DNA of 64,000 nucleotides from RYN-230 sp963844695 (lineage in GTDB: Bacteria; Actinomycetota; Actinomycetes; Streptosporangiales; Streptosporangiaceae): positions 124,001 to 188,000 of the forward strand of contig CAWJPL010000016.1 of assembly GCA_963844695.1 (NCBI GenBank). The letters are read 5' to 3'. The notes beneath the pieces were generated by a model, which was not told where the DNA came from, ran no database searches, and worked only from the letters and a program-made list of their open reading frames with translations. This document shows positions 36,498 to 45,096 of the stretch, in pieces. Both the position numbers and the translations under genes were made by a program. Each line of letters begins with the position of its first letter. Within the stretch, counting starts at the first letter, position 1.

Positions 36498-36967
36498 AAG
36501 ACCCCCCCGTGAGAAGTTTTGTGTCCGTACAACCTACGCCCCGGGAGCCTTCCTCGGTAGGGACCTTTTATCTGCCGAACGTACTTTTCTAACCGCCCGC
36601 TCCCGTCGAGGGCAGATTATTAATCGAGGTAGCATAAATTGACCCTCAGACGAAGGTGTCATCGTTATCAATAGCCACAAAGAACCCCGTCACGGGAATT
36701 ACCTGCTCGAATCTGGCCCAAGACTGCAAGTCACGCGCCGGGTGCCGTCTGCCCTCACCGGCGCCGCCTGCCCTCATAGTTAAGATTCTTAACCGAGGCG
36801 CAGGCGACCCAAGCCGGGCAGTCCTGGAGTCTCAAACCTCCCAGTTTGTGTTAAAAGTACCGTCGGCGGGTAAGCCTGCTATGGCCTGAAGTGGCAATCA
36901 GCGAAAGGCCGGAGAGGCTCGCGCTGCCCAGACCCGGCAGGGCGTGACCGCTGGCCCGGGGGTGTCA
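36498..36967. other. 470-bp intergenic region, AT-richer than its surroundings
   Basis: No gene is credible here. The region separates the divergent G1 peptidase and LuxR genes and must hold both promoters. It includes AT-rich patches (near 36610-36680 and 36775-36795) and one perfect palindrome, described separately. No clear RNA gene was recognised. Confidence 0.55.
36779..36793. promoter_or_regulatory. Perfect 15-bp palindrome
   Basis: GTTAAGATTCTTAAC is an uninterrupted palindrome around a central T, AT-rich in a GC-rich genome, and sits in a divergent promoter region. It fits a regulator binding site. The regulator is unknown. Confidence 0.5.
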
Positions 36968-37264
36968 ATGAGCTGGAGTGATCCGCGCCTGATGACCAGG
37001 AGAGAGCCGGCAGCCCTGCCGGACGACCTCACTGAGCGCCAGGTCAGGGTGCTCCGCCTGCTGCGCGGGTCGATGACCCTCACCGAGATTGCCACCGAAC
37101 TCAGCCTGTCGCCGAACACGGTGAAGACCCACACCCAGGCCATCTACCGAAAGCTGGGCGTCAGTACCCGCGAGGATGCCATCATCCGGGGACTTGACCG
37201 GGGCATCCTGACTGCCCCGATACGCAACCGCCCCGCGAACGGCCCCCGCACGCTAGGGGGATGA
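36968..37264 (+). CDS. Small stand-alone LuxR-type HTH protein
   Basis: About 98 residues, essentially only a GerE/LuxR DNA-binding domain: L-T-E-R-Q-V-R-V-L-R-L-L, L-T-E-I-A-T-E-L, S-P-N-T-V-K-T-H-T-Q-A-I-Y-R-K-L-G-V and R-E-D-A-I. There is no receiver or sensor part. Stand-alone LuxR domains can act as simple transcription regulators. The HTH closely resembles the decayed LuxR remnants in the duplication, suggesting they came from a relative of this gene. Confidence 0.8.
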   Translation: MSWSDPRLMTRREPAALPDDLTERQVRVLRLLRGSMTLTEIATELSLSPNTVKTHTQAIYRKLGVSTREDAIIRGLDRGILTAPIRNRPANGPRTLGG

Positions 37265-37277
37265 CGCCCGGGGCGGG

Positions 37278-37622
37278 GTGCCACCACTGTTCGCCCCCGA
37301 TATGGTCTGGCGGATCGAGGGACACTCGGCTGCATCGAAGGAGTACACCAGCAGGCAGCAGTTCGTCGACGAGGTTCTGGCGCCGTTCGGCGCCCGATTC
37401 ACCGTGTCAGAGCCATTCCGCCCAGTCACGATCCGGGCCATTTACGCTGACGACGATACCGTGATCGTTGTCTGGGACGGCCGGGGGATCGCCAACGACG
37501 GGCAGCCCTATGAGAATAGCTACGTGGATTATGAAGCTCGCCGACGGCAAGGTGGTCGACGGCACCGCGTTCTACGACAGCATCTCGTTCAACGACCTCT
37601 GGGCGCGCGTCCGGCCCCGGTG
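37278..37622 (+). pseudogene. SnoaL-like protein, N-terminally truncated and frameshifted
   Basis: The readable part shows L-F-A-P-D-M-V-W-R-I-E-G-H-S-A-A, R-Q-Q-F-V-D-E-V and V-I-V-V-W-D-G-R-G, a SnoaL/NTF2-like cone fold. After a one-base break near 37527 the remainder continues in another frame (K-L-A-D-G-K-V-V-D-G-T-A-F-Y-D) to a TGA at 37622. The first helix, normally about 20 residues before L-F-A-P, is missing because the preceding gene ends there. It is probably a remnant. Confidence 0.7.
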
Positions 37623-37644
37623 AGGCAGCCGGTACAGTCGGCCC

Positions 37645-38118
37645 GTGCCGCCGCCTGATACCACGCCCGAGCCGCTCAGCCCTCGCCGCGCGAACGCCGC
37701 CGACCTGCCCGCGATCAAGGCGCTCATCGACGCCGCCTACGCCAGGTACCTCACCCGGATGGACAAGCCTCCCGCCCCCATGCTGCGCGACTACGGTCCG
37801 TCCGTCGAGGCCGGCACCACCTGGGTCACCGGCTCCCCCGTCACCGCCGTGCTCACCCTGTACCCTCGCGACGACCACCTGTTCATCGAGAACATCGCCG
37901 TGCACCCCGGTGCCCAGGGCCACGGGCTCGGCCGTGCCCTGATGAGCTTTGCCGAGAAGGAGGCCGCCCGCCTCGGGTTCACCCGGATGGCCCTGGTCAC
38001 CCACGAGGCCATGACCGAGAACCAGGCCATCTACGCCCGGCTCGGCTACACCGAGGTCGGGCGTCTCGCCGAGGACGGCTACCGGCGCATCTACATGGAG
38101 AAACAACTACCCGGCTAG
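37645..38118 (+). CDS. GNAT-family N-acetyltransferase
   Basis: A 157-residue single-domain GNAT enzyme. The acetyl-CoA pyrophosphate loop is G-A-Q-G-H-G-L-G-R-A-L (about residues 90-100), preceded by the strand I-E-N-I-A-V-H-P. Motif B ends with I-Y-A-R-L-G-Y-T-E-V-G. The substrate is unknown. The start is GTG with no strong ribosome site, 23 bases after the SnoaL remnant. Confidence 0.87.
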   Translation: MPPPDTTPEPLSPRRANAADLPAIKALIDAAYARYLTRMDKPPAPMLRDYGPSVEAGTTWVTGSPVTAVLTLYPRDDHLFIENIAVHPGAQGHGLGRALMSFAEKEAARLGFTRMALVTHEAMTENQAIYARLGYTEVGRLAEDGYRRIYMEKQLPG

Positions 38119-38150
38119 GGCCGCAGGCGGCGGGCGGCCTGGGGACGATT

Positions 38151-39250
38151 GTGCCCCTGGACCCGCGTTCCGTCTATCTGCCGGGATACTGGAGCATGAT
38201 GATCGCTGGACGTCGGTTGCCGCCTTGGGCGGCGCCGCCCCTTCGCGGGGACGATGGCCGAAGAGACGGTGCGGGCCGACCGGGACTGGAGGACGCGTAC
38301 CGCTGGTGCCGACGCACGGTACGTGAACGCGATCCGGCGATCTACGCATTGACGGCTCTGATGCCGCGCATGCTGTGGCCTGCTTGCTGGGCGCTGTGGG
38401 CGGCGCTTGCGGCGGTGGACGACATCGCTGACACCCGCACGAGGCAGCCGGCGGAGCGCGCCGTCGAGGTGCAGGCGTGGGTGAGTGCCCTCGACGCCGA
38501 GCTGGCCACAGGGACCAGCACCGACATGGTCCGTCGCGCCCTGGTGACACCATCGTGCGGTGGGGACTCGACGTGGCTGACCTGCGGGCCTCGTTCCAGG
38601 TTCTCGCCGGCGACGTGAATCCCGCGCCCCTCGTCACCTGGGACGACTGGCGGGCGAAGTCGCGAGGGACGGACAGCGCGTGGGCCAGGCAGATCCTGAC
38701 CCTGCTTGAGCGGGCCGGCGTGGACATGTCGTTCGCCCTGCGGCACGGCGAGGCGATCTCACAGTTCCTCGACGGCGTCCAGCTGATCGACGATCTGGTC
38801 GACCTGCCCGAGGATCTCGGCCACCAGACACTCACGATCCCGGCCGAAGTCCTCGACCGCTTTCCCGGCGCCGCCGAGGACCTTCCCCAGCGACGGTGGA
38901 CGACGCCCGTGCAAGGCGTACTGGCCTACTTGGTCAGCCTGGCCCGGCAATGGGTGGACCAGCCCAGCCTCGGTGTCGGATGGCACCCAGGGCCGGCCAT
39001 CCTGCTCGCGACGACGAGTCGCGTGTTCCTGGCCCGGCTCGACGCGATCGCCGCAGCCGGGCCCGGCCTGCTGTACGCCTCACCCGAGCCTGGGCGGATC
39101 ACTGAATGGCGGCTCCTCGCGCCTGCCCGGATCAGGATCGCCCTAGCCTGGAAGCTGACGACACTCAGCGGGCGACCTGCGGCCCGGCCCTTGCCAGCCC
39201 CGCCCGACCCGCCGGTCGCCGCGTGGCCAGGTCCTGCCCGCACGGCTGCG
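38151..39250 (+). CDS. Squalene/phytoene synthase-like prenyltransferase, frameshifted
   Basis: The first half contains the aspartate motif D-D-I-A-D (about residue 90) after Y-A-L-T-A-L-M-P. The second half, in another frame after a one-base break near 38545, contains Q-L-I-D-D-L-V-D-L-P-E-D. These are the two Mg-diphosphate sites of head-to-head (squalene/phytoene) synthases. The family condenses two prenyl diphosphates. The C-terminal end is unclear: homology-like sequence fades near 39170 and the frame runs on into the next gene. With the cis-prenyltransferase gene immediately downstream it suggests a small terpenoid operon. Not assignable to squalene or phytoene by eye. Confidence 0.72.
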
Positions 39251-39314
39251 CGCGGACGGCGTCCGGGCCCCCAAGATCGCCGCCGACCGGATACCGCAGC
39301 ACGTCGCGATCATC

Positions 39315-39983
39315 ATGGACGGCAACGGCCGCTGGGCCGAACAGCGCGGCCTGCCTCGTCCCGAGGGACACCGCGCCGGTATCGAGGCCGTGCACGACGT
39401 TGTGCACGGCGCCCTGGAGATCGGGCTGTCCCACCTCACCCTGTACGCTTTCTCGACCGAGAACTGGAAGCGGGACGCCGGCGAGGTCACCCGGCTGTTC
39501 GCAATGCTCGACGAAGAACTGCGCTCGGCCCCCTACCTCGACCACGGCGTCCGGTTCCGCTGGCTGGGGTATCCTGACCGGCTGCCGTGGGAGCTTGTGC
39601 AGACCTTGCGGCGTAACGAAACCGACAGCCGGGACCAGCGCACCCTGACCCTCACCCTGTGCGTGAACTATGGCGGCCGCGCCGAGATCCTGCACGGGGC
39701 CGCCGCAGTCGCGCGCAGCGTCCTGGCGGGCGACCTCGACCCCGAACAGATCACAGAGGGCGAGTTCGCGCGCCGCCTCCCGCTGCCCGACCTGCCCGAC
39801 GTGGACCTGCTGTGGCGGACCGGCGCCGAGCAGCGCACGTCCAACTTTCTCCCCTGGCACTCCACGTACGCCGAACTGTTCTTCACCACCAGCCTCTGGC
39901 CAGACGTTGACCGCCGCGACCTGTGGGACGCCCTCGCCGAATACGCGCGACGGCGGCGCCGTTACGGCACGGCCACCGGCTGA
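39315..39983 (+). CDS. cis-Prenyl (undecaprenyl diphosphate synthase-like) transferase
   Basis: It has the UppS fold: catalytic Asp in M-D-G-N-G-R-W-A, then R-P-E-G-H-R-A-G, L-Y-A-F-S-T-E-N-W-K-R and, near the end, D-L-L-W-R-T-G-A-E-Q-R-T-S-N-F-L-P-W. The last motif deviates from the usual I-R-T-S-G-E-x-R-L-S-N-F-L-L-W. The conserved strand before the ATG (Q-H-V-A-I-I) is in the same frame upstream, but no start codon is found back to a stop at 39156. The real start is therefore in another frame, and a break between about 39200 and 39290 is likely. It is probably a secondary-metabolism or extra lipid-carrier paralogue rather than the essential enzyme. Confidence 0.82.
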   Translation: MDGNGRWAEQRGLPRPEGHRAGIEAVHDVVHGALEIGLSHLTLYAFSTENWKRDAGEVTRLFAMLDEELRSAPYLDHGVRFRWLGYPDRLPWELVQTLRRNETDSRDQRTLTLTLCVNYGGRAEILHGAAAVARSVLAGDLDPEQITEGEFARRLPLPDLPDVDLLWRTGAEQRTSNFLPWHSTYAELFFTTSLWPDVDRRDLWDALAEYARRRRRYGTATG

Positions 39984-40202
39984 CCCCAGGGCCAACGTCG
40001 GGATGCGGTCACCCGGGCATCGAGGAGCAGCACGGCACGGCGGCAGACGACCTGAACCGTTTCAGGACAGCACGACGAAGGGACCGAAGGCCGCCGGATC
40101 ACGCGGGAACCGCGCAACACTACGCCACGGGACTTGACCGGCTGTGAGCCGGGCTACCTGCTCCCTGCGGGCAGCCCAGGGATTAAACTGCCCGGATAGT
40201 TT

Positions 40203-40742
40203 GTGCTGGTGATCATCTGGATCAACGGCGGGTTCGGCGCGGGCAAGACGACGCTCGCGGAGGAACTGCACCGGCGGCTTCCGGACGCGGTCATGTATGA
40301 CCCGGAGGACGTCGGCCTCATGCTGTGGAAGTGGATGCGGCCCAACGGCGATTTCCAGCACCTGCCGAGCTGGCGGGAACTGGTCGTCGCGACGGCGCTG
40401 TCGTTGCGCAGATACCACGCGGAGACGCTCATCGTCCCGATGTCGCTGATCCGCGACGCCTACCGAACCGAGATCCTCGGCGGCCTGGCCGGCGCGGGCG
40501 AGGAGGTCTTGCACGTGTTCCTGGAGGTGGACGCTGGCGTGCTCCGGGAGCGGCTCAACGCCCGCGTGACTCACCCCGGCAACCCGGAGTGGGACCAGGC
40601 CGTCCGCGAGTCCGGCATGACCGGCGTAGCTGAGATGGTGGCTGCCGCTGCCCGCCAGCCGGATGGGACGCTCGTGCTGCGCTCGGACCGGCTCACCCCG
40701 GCCGAGCTAGCCGACAAAGTACTGGCCAGGGCCGGCCGATAA
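40203..40742 (+). CDS. TmrB-like P-loop ATPase (tunicamycin-resistance family)
   Basis: A 179-residue P-loop protein opening V-I-I-W-I-N-G-G-F-G-A-G-K-T-T-L-A-E-E-L-H-R-R-L, followed by Y-D-P-E-D-V-G and later L-I-V-P-M-S-L-I. This is the characteristic layout of the Bacillus TmrB tunicamycin-resistance protein, although general nucleotide kinases share the P-loop. TmrB-like proteins are thought to bind the drug in an ATP-dependent way. A GTG is used at 40203, or at 40209 two codons later. The location just after a cis-prenyltransferase is notable, because tunicamycin blocks enzymes that use the prenyl-phosphate carrier. Confidence 0.78.
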   Translation: MLVIIWINGGFGAGKTTLAEELHRRLPDAVMYDPEDVGLMLWKWMRPNGDFQHLPSWRELVVATALSLRRYHAETLIVPMSLIRDAYRTEILGGLAGAGEEVLHVFLEVDAGVLRERLNARVTHPGNPEWDQAVRESGMTGVAEMVAAAARQPDGTLVLRSDRLTPAELADKVLARAGR

Positions 40743-40885
40743 CCGCTTGCTGACCCGGCCCGCGGAGACTTAACTGAGCGCCGTGTCTGCCCCTTCACCG
40801 ATCTTCGTCGCGGGTACGGGTCGTTCGGGAACCACTGAGTAATTCGACGTCCCATGTGCGCCCAATGTGCGCCCGCCGCCTGAGG

Positions 40886-41695
40886 TCATCCTGGTCTGGC
40901 GGGCTGCGGCGGCGTCCACACGTAGGCGGTGGTGGTGGTCACCGCACGGAATCCCAGACGGCGCAAGATGGGGGCGCTGTCGTCGGAGGCGTCGGCCTGC
41001 AGGTACCTGACGCCGCGTGCAGCAGCGCACTGGGCGCGGGCAGCGACCAGCGCCCGGTAGATCCCGCGGCCGCGCCACTGCGGCAGCGTCAACCCGCCCA
41101 GCAGGCGGGCGAAGCTGTCCGCGCCTGGCTGGAAGAAAGCCAGCCACCCCGCGGAAACGACGTCACCGCCGGCTTCGGCGGCCAGGACCGCGATGCCCTG
41201 CGGGGCGGCGGCGATCCGGGCGATGAGGTTCTCGCCGAGCCAGTTCCAGTCCTGGCCCCAGACAGCGGACTGCAGCGCGGCGATCCGGCGCATGTCGTCG
41301 TCCGCGGTGACCTGGCGCAATACGACACCGCCGGGCAGGACGGGGGCGGTGGCCAGCTCCGCGGTGAGCCCGATCAGGACTGTCCGCTCCTCCCCGGGCA
41401 CGAATCCCGCGGCGCGCAGGCGTGCGGTGAGGTCAGACGGCTCATCGTGAGCGCGGGTCTGCCACCCGACGGCTTCGCCGCGCCCGGCGAAGTAGTCCCG
41501 CTGCCGGGCGATCAGCCGGTCGAGTTCTGCACCTGTCACCCCGATGTCACGCGGGCCGCAGATGTAGCCACGGTGCCCGCCGACGGCTCGCAGCAGCGGC
41601 CCGTCCCGCTCGTACCTGACCCAAACGGGCGGCCGGGGCTCTACTCCTCGCATCTGCCGGTCATAGACGGCCAGCAAGGCATCGACGGTCGTCAC
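40886..41695 (-). CDS. GNAT-family acetyltransferase, two-domain
   Basis: About 270 residues from GTG 41695; the frame is open further upstream but that part is not protein-like. The C-terminal GNAT domain shows Q-W-R-G-R-G-I-Y-R-A-L (CoA loop) and L-R-R-L-G-F-R-A-V. The N-terminal half resembles a degenerate second GNAT-like domain, ending in R-L-R-A-A-G-F-V-P-G-E-E-R-T-V. The substrate is unknown. It is transcribed in the same direction as rnpB, which ends about 175 bases upstream of its start. Confidence 0.82.
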   Translation of the reverse strand: MTTVDALLAVYDRQMRGVEPRPPVWVRYERDGPLLRAVGGHRGYICGPRDIGVTGAELDRLIARQRDYFAGRGEAVGWQTRAHDEPSDLTARLRAAGFVPGEERTVLIGLTAELATAPVLPGGVVLRQVTADDDMRRIAALQSAVWGQDWNWLGENLIARIAAAPQGIAVLAAEAGGDVVSAGWLAFFQPGADSFARLLGGLTLPQWRGRGIYRALVAARAQCAAARGVRYLQADASDDSAPILRRLGFRAVTTTTAYVWTPPQPARPG

Positions 41696-41871
41696 CGGGA
41701 CGACTTTACGGGCATGGAACTGGGTTTCTGCGCCGGCCGTGGCCAGTTCCCCGCCGCCGACGAGGCCGGGCGCGGTGTGCCCGAGGCTGCGTTTGCCCCG
41801 CGCGCACCGAGTTGCGCGCGATGTGCGCCCAAGCAAGTGATCGTCTACGTTCGTGCAGCTCAGAGCTAGGG

Positions 41872-42300
41872 CGGCGGGCGAGCTGGCCTGTAGGCCGGGT
41901 TCTGTGCACCCGCGCGAACGCGGGCCGACGGCCATCCATCTGGGACTGCCATTGCTGACAGCCTCCTGCGGTCTACCCGCGAGCATCGGGCGGGCCGCCC
42001 TCAATCGCTCGCGCAGTCTCCCCGCGGTGCGAACACCGCGCAGGATCCCTTCTGACCTTGCTCCGGGTGGGGTTTACCGAGCCGCCGCAGTCACCTGCGG
42101 CGCTGGTGGTCTCTTACACCACCGTTTCACCCTTACCTCAGGCCCGGGCCGAAGCCCTGCCCCGAGGCGGTCTGTTTTCTGTGGCACTTTCCCGCGAGTC
42201 ACCCCGGGTCGGCGTTACCGACCACCTTGCCCTGCGGAGCCCGGACCTTCCTCACCGGGACGCAAGTCCCGGCGCGGCCGCCCGGCCGGCTCGCCCGCCG
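41872..42300 (-). ncRNA. rnpB: RNase P RNA, bacterial type A
   Basis: On the minus strand the RNA begins with C-G-G-C-G-G-G-C-G-A-G-C and ends with its complement: 42289-42300 pairs with 41872-41883 to form helix P1 of 12 bp. Near the 5' end the signature GTGAGGAAGGTCCGGGCTCC is present (the common form has AAAG in place of AAGG). The 3' part contains A-G-A-A-C-C-C-G-G-C-C-T-A-C-A-G, matching the CCA-contacting region. A TATGCT-like -10 lies just upstream near 42313. RNase P removes tRNA 5' leaders; the RNA is the catalyst. Confidence 0.93.
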
Positions 42301-42353
42301 TGATCCACAGCATAGGCGCTCCTCCGGCACGCCCAACGGCTGATCCGCCAGAC

Positions 42354-43540
42354 CTACCCGCGCGGCTGCAGATGCCCGGTGTCGTTGAGCGACCGGACCA
42401 CCACCGGCCCGTCGGCGTACCAGTCGACCTCACACATGCAGGCCACGTCGAGATGCATCCGGCGCAGCGCCGCTGGCGGGGCCAGCAACGCGTGCCGCAG
42501 CACGGTCTTCATCGGGGTGACGTGGCTGACCACCACCACCCGGCCTGGCTCGCTGCGGTCCAGCAGGCGGTCGAGCGCGGCGAGCACCCGGCGGCCCGCC
42601 GCGGCGAAGCTCTCACCGCCCGGCGGCGCCACGGAGGTGTCGTTCATCCAGGCGGTTACCTCGGCGGGCCAGCGCTCCATGGCCTCGGCGTAGCTCAGCC
42701 CCTCCCACTCCCCGAAGTCCGCCTCGACCCAGCCCTCGTCCACCTGTACCGGGGCCCCGGTCGCGGCGGCCACCGCCTCCGCAGTCAGCCGGGCCCGCTG
42801 CAGCGGGGAGCTGACGATGAGCTGGACGCCCCCGCGCGCCGCGAGGCGCTGCGCCGCGGCCTTGGCCTGCAGCTTGCCGGTCTCGGTCAGCGGGATGTCA
42901 CCGCGCCCGGCGAACCGGCGCTCGGCCGACAGCGGGGTCTCGCCGTGCCGCAGCAGCACGGTGGTGGTGGGATCGCCGTGCGCCGCGGTCCAGCCCGGGC
43001 CTGGCCGCGGCGCGGGGCGCGGGCCCTGGTCTTCAGGGGACGAACGCTCCGGGGACGAACGCTCAGGCTCTGAGATCCGCTCGCCGGACCGCCGCCGTTC
43101 TTCGCCTCGTCCATGGCCTGGTTGGCCAGCCGGTCCGCATGGGCGTTCTGGGCCCGCGGCACCCACTCGTAGCTGACCCGGCCCAGGCGGCGGGCGGCCG
43201 CGCTGGCCCGGGACGCCAGGGGCCGCATCGCCGGGTGCTTGATCTGCCAGCGCCCGGACATCTGCTCCACCACGAGCCTGGAGTCCATCCGGACCTGGAC
43301 GTCAGCGCCGGGGGCCAGGTCGGCGGCGGTCTCCAGCCCGGCGATGAGCCCCCGGTACTCCGCGACGTTGTTGGTCGTGGCACCCAGGCTCTCGTAGCGC
43401 TCGGCCAGCACCTCCCCGGAGTTGGCGTCGCGGACCACGGCGCCGTATCCGGCCGGTCCCGGATTGCCGCGCGAGCCGCCGTCGGCCTCAACTATCAGCG
43501 AGCCTGCTGCCGGCCGGCCTGCCACCGGGCTGCCCGTCAC
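42354..43540 (-). pseudogene. RNase HI / histidine phosphatase fusion, frameshifted between domains
   Basis: The N-terminal RNase HI domain (from GTG 43540) shows V-E-A-D-G-G-S-R-G-N-P-G, N-V-A-E-Y-R-G-L and the C-terminal H-A-D-R-L-A-N-Q-A-M-D, giving the four acidic metal residues. The C-terminal histidine-phosphatase domain shows V-L-L-R-H-G-E-T and V-V-S-H-V-T-P. The two-domain order matches actinobacterial proteins such as mycobacterial Rv2228c. A single-base break in the Glu/Ser/Pro-rich linker near 43100 puts them in different frames, so as written only separate pieces can be made. GTG 43540 overlaps the stop of the preceding gene (GTGA). Confidence 0.85.
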
Positions 43541-44277
43541 AACCCGGATTCGGGGGTCCGGACCAGGATCCGCCGGCACTCCTCGCAGCGCAGCACCTCG
43601 TCCGGGGCCGCCGCGCGGATCCGGTTCAGGTCCACGGTGTTCAGCGAGAGGTGACAGCCCTGGCAGCGGCCGCCCTGCAGGGCCGCGGCACCCACGCCGT
43701 GCTGTTCACGCAACTTCTCATAAAGCGCCATCAGGTCGGCGGGCTCCCCCGCGGCGACCTCCTCCCGCTCACCGCGGGCCTTGCCGGCCTCCTCGGCGAT
43801 CTCGGCCAGGGCCGCGTCCCGCCGGGCGACGACGTCCTCCAGCTGCCCGGCCAGCCCGGACCGCTCGGCGGCCAGGGCGTCCCGCCGGCGCTGCGCGCCT
43901 TCCCGGCGCTCCATCACGTCCAGCACGATCTCTTCGAGGTCAGACTGCCTGCGCACCAGCGAGGCGATCTCCGACTGGAGGTTCTCCAGCTCGCGGGCGG
44001 AGGAGACCTGGCCGCCGTCGAGCCGCTTGCGGTCCCGGTCTACCCGGGCCTGGACCTGCTCCACGTCCGCCTCGGCCTTGCCCTGCTCCCGGCCGAGATC
44101 CTTCTCCTCGGCGTCCAGCGCGACGATGTCGTCGTGCAGCTCGCGATCCCGGCCCTCGATCCGATCGGCTTCCTCGATCTCGGGGAGCGTGCGGCGCCGG
44201 TGATCCAGGCGGCTCAGCTCGGCGTCGAAATCGGCCAACTCAAGCAGCCGCAGCTGCGCCTCGGGAGATGCTTTCAC
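43537..44277 (-). CDS. Coiled-coil C4 zinc-ribbon protein
   Basis: About 246 residues from GTG 44277. Residues 10-180 form a long charged coiled coil rich in Glu/Arg/Ala. The C-terminus is a zinc ribbon with C-Q-G-C and C-E-E-C about 25 residues apart. This is the actinobacterial Rv2229c-type protein, usually encoded just before the RNase H/phosphatase fusion, as here, with a 4-base overlap. The function is unknown; a nucleic-acid or protein-bridging role is likely from the architecture. Confidence 0.87.
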   Translation of the reverse strand: MKASPEAQLRLLELADFDAELSRLDHRRRTLPEIEEADRIEGRDRELHDDIVALDAEEKDLGREQGKAEADVEQVQARVDRDRKRLDGGQVSSARELENLQSEIASLVRRQSDLEEIVLDVMERREGAQRRRDALAAERSGLAGQLEDVVARRDAALAEIAEEAGKARGEREEVAAGEPADLMALYEKLREQHGVGAAALQGGRCQGCHLSLNTVDLNRIRAAAPDEVLRCEECRRILVRTPESGL

Positions 44278-44346
44278 GGGTCCCCACGTTAGCCTGCCGC
44301 TGACCCCAGCGGAAACGGTCCGCCGCTGCACCCCCGGCGGAAGCGA

Positions 44347-45096
44347 TCATGAGGGGAGCGTGACCTTCATGATCATCGGCGAGGTGGGGTGCCGCGACCC
44401 GCTGGCGGGCTCGGCCGACACCGCGAACTCGTCCCCCGCCCGCAGCCCGGCCACGATGACCGGGGCCGTCATCCCGGCGCGGGGCGCGGGCAGCATGCCC
44501 GCCGCCCGGGGTCCTGAGCTGCCCATCAGCCAGAGCTCGTAGCGCTCCGACGACGGCAGCGACGGCAGCCGGGCCGCGGTGAAGACGAGCGCGTGAGCCC
44601 GGTGCGACATGACGATGGTGCCGGTCCCCCGGGTGGTGCTGGCCGCCACCGTCACCATGGCCGCGTCCGGCGCGTTCAGCACCGCGGCGATGGCCCGGTT
44701 GCGGGCCTGGTCCTGGTTGAGCTGCTGCTGCATATGAAACGCCAGGCCGCCGATGACGAGGGCGATGGCCAGCACCCCGCAGGCGACGGCCGTCGCCCAC
44801 CGGCGCCCTGGCCACCGGGCAGCTCCCGTCCGGGCCGGCCGGGCCGCGGGCGGGTTCTGCCGGGTGCGGGCGGCGGCGGCCATCACCCGCTCGCGCATCC
44901 CCTCCGGCGGCTGGGTGGCCAGGGTGTCCGACAGCCGGGCCGTGGCCTCCTGCAGTCCGCGGGCTTCCTGGACGCACGCGGGACAGCCGCTGAGGTGCCG
45001 CTCGAAACGCGCCCGGTCGGACGCGCCCAGGGCGTCGAGAGCGTAGGCACCCGCCAGGGTGTGCAGATCGGTACGGCGGAACCGGAAGCTGCGCAC
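44347..45096 (-). CDS. rskA: Anti-sigma-K factor RskA-like
   Basis: A 249-residue membrane protein. The N-terminal cytoplasmic anti-sigma domain contains the zinc motif H-L-S-G-C-P-A-C (residues about 34-41). One membrane helix follows near residues 103-120, and the extracytoplasmic part has the RskA C-terminal pattern (Y-E-L-W-L-M-G, P-A-P-R-A-G). It holds the sigma factor until a signal leads to intramembrane proteolysis. The GTG start directly follows the TGA of sigK with no gap, so the two are co-translated. Confidence 0.9.
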   Translation of the reverse strand: MRSFRFRRTDLHTLAGAYALDALGASDRARFERHLSGCPACVQEARGLQEATARLSDTLATQPPEGMRERVMAAAARTRQNPPAARPARTGAARWPGRRWATAVACGVLAIALVIGGLAFHMQQQLNQDQARNRAIAAVLNAPDAAMVTVAASTTRGTGTIVMSHRAHALVFTAARLPSLPSSERYELWLMGSSGPRAAGMLPAPRAGMTAPVIVAGLRAGDEFAVSAEPASGSRHPTSPMIMKVTLPS

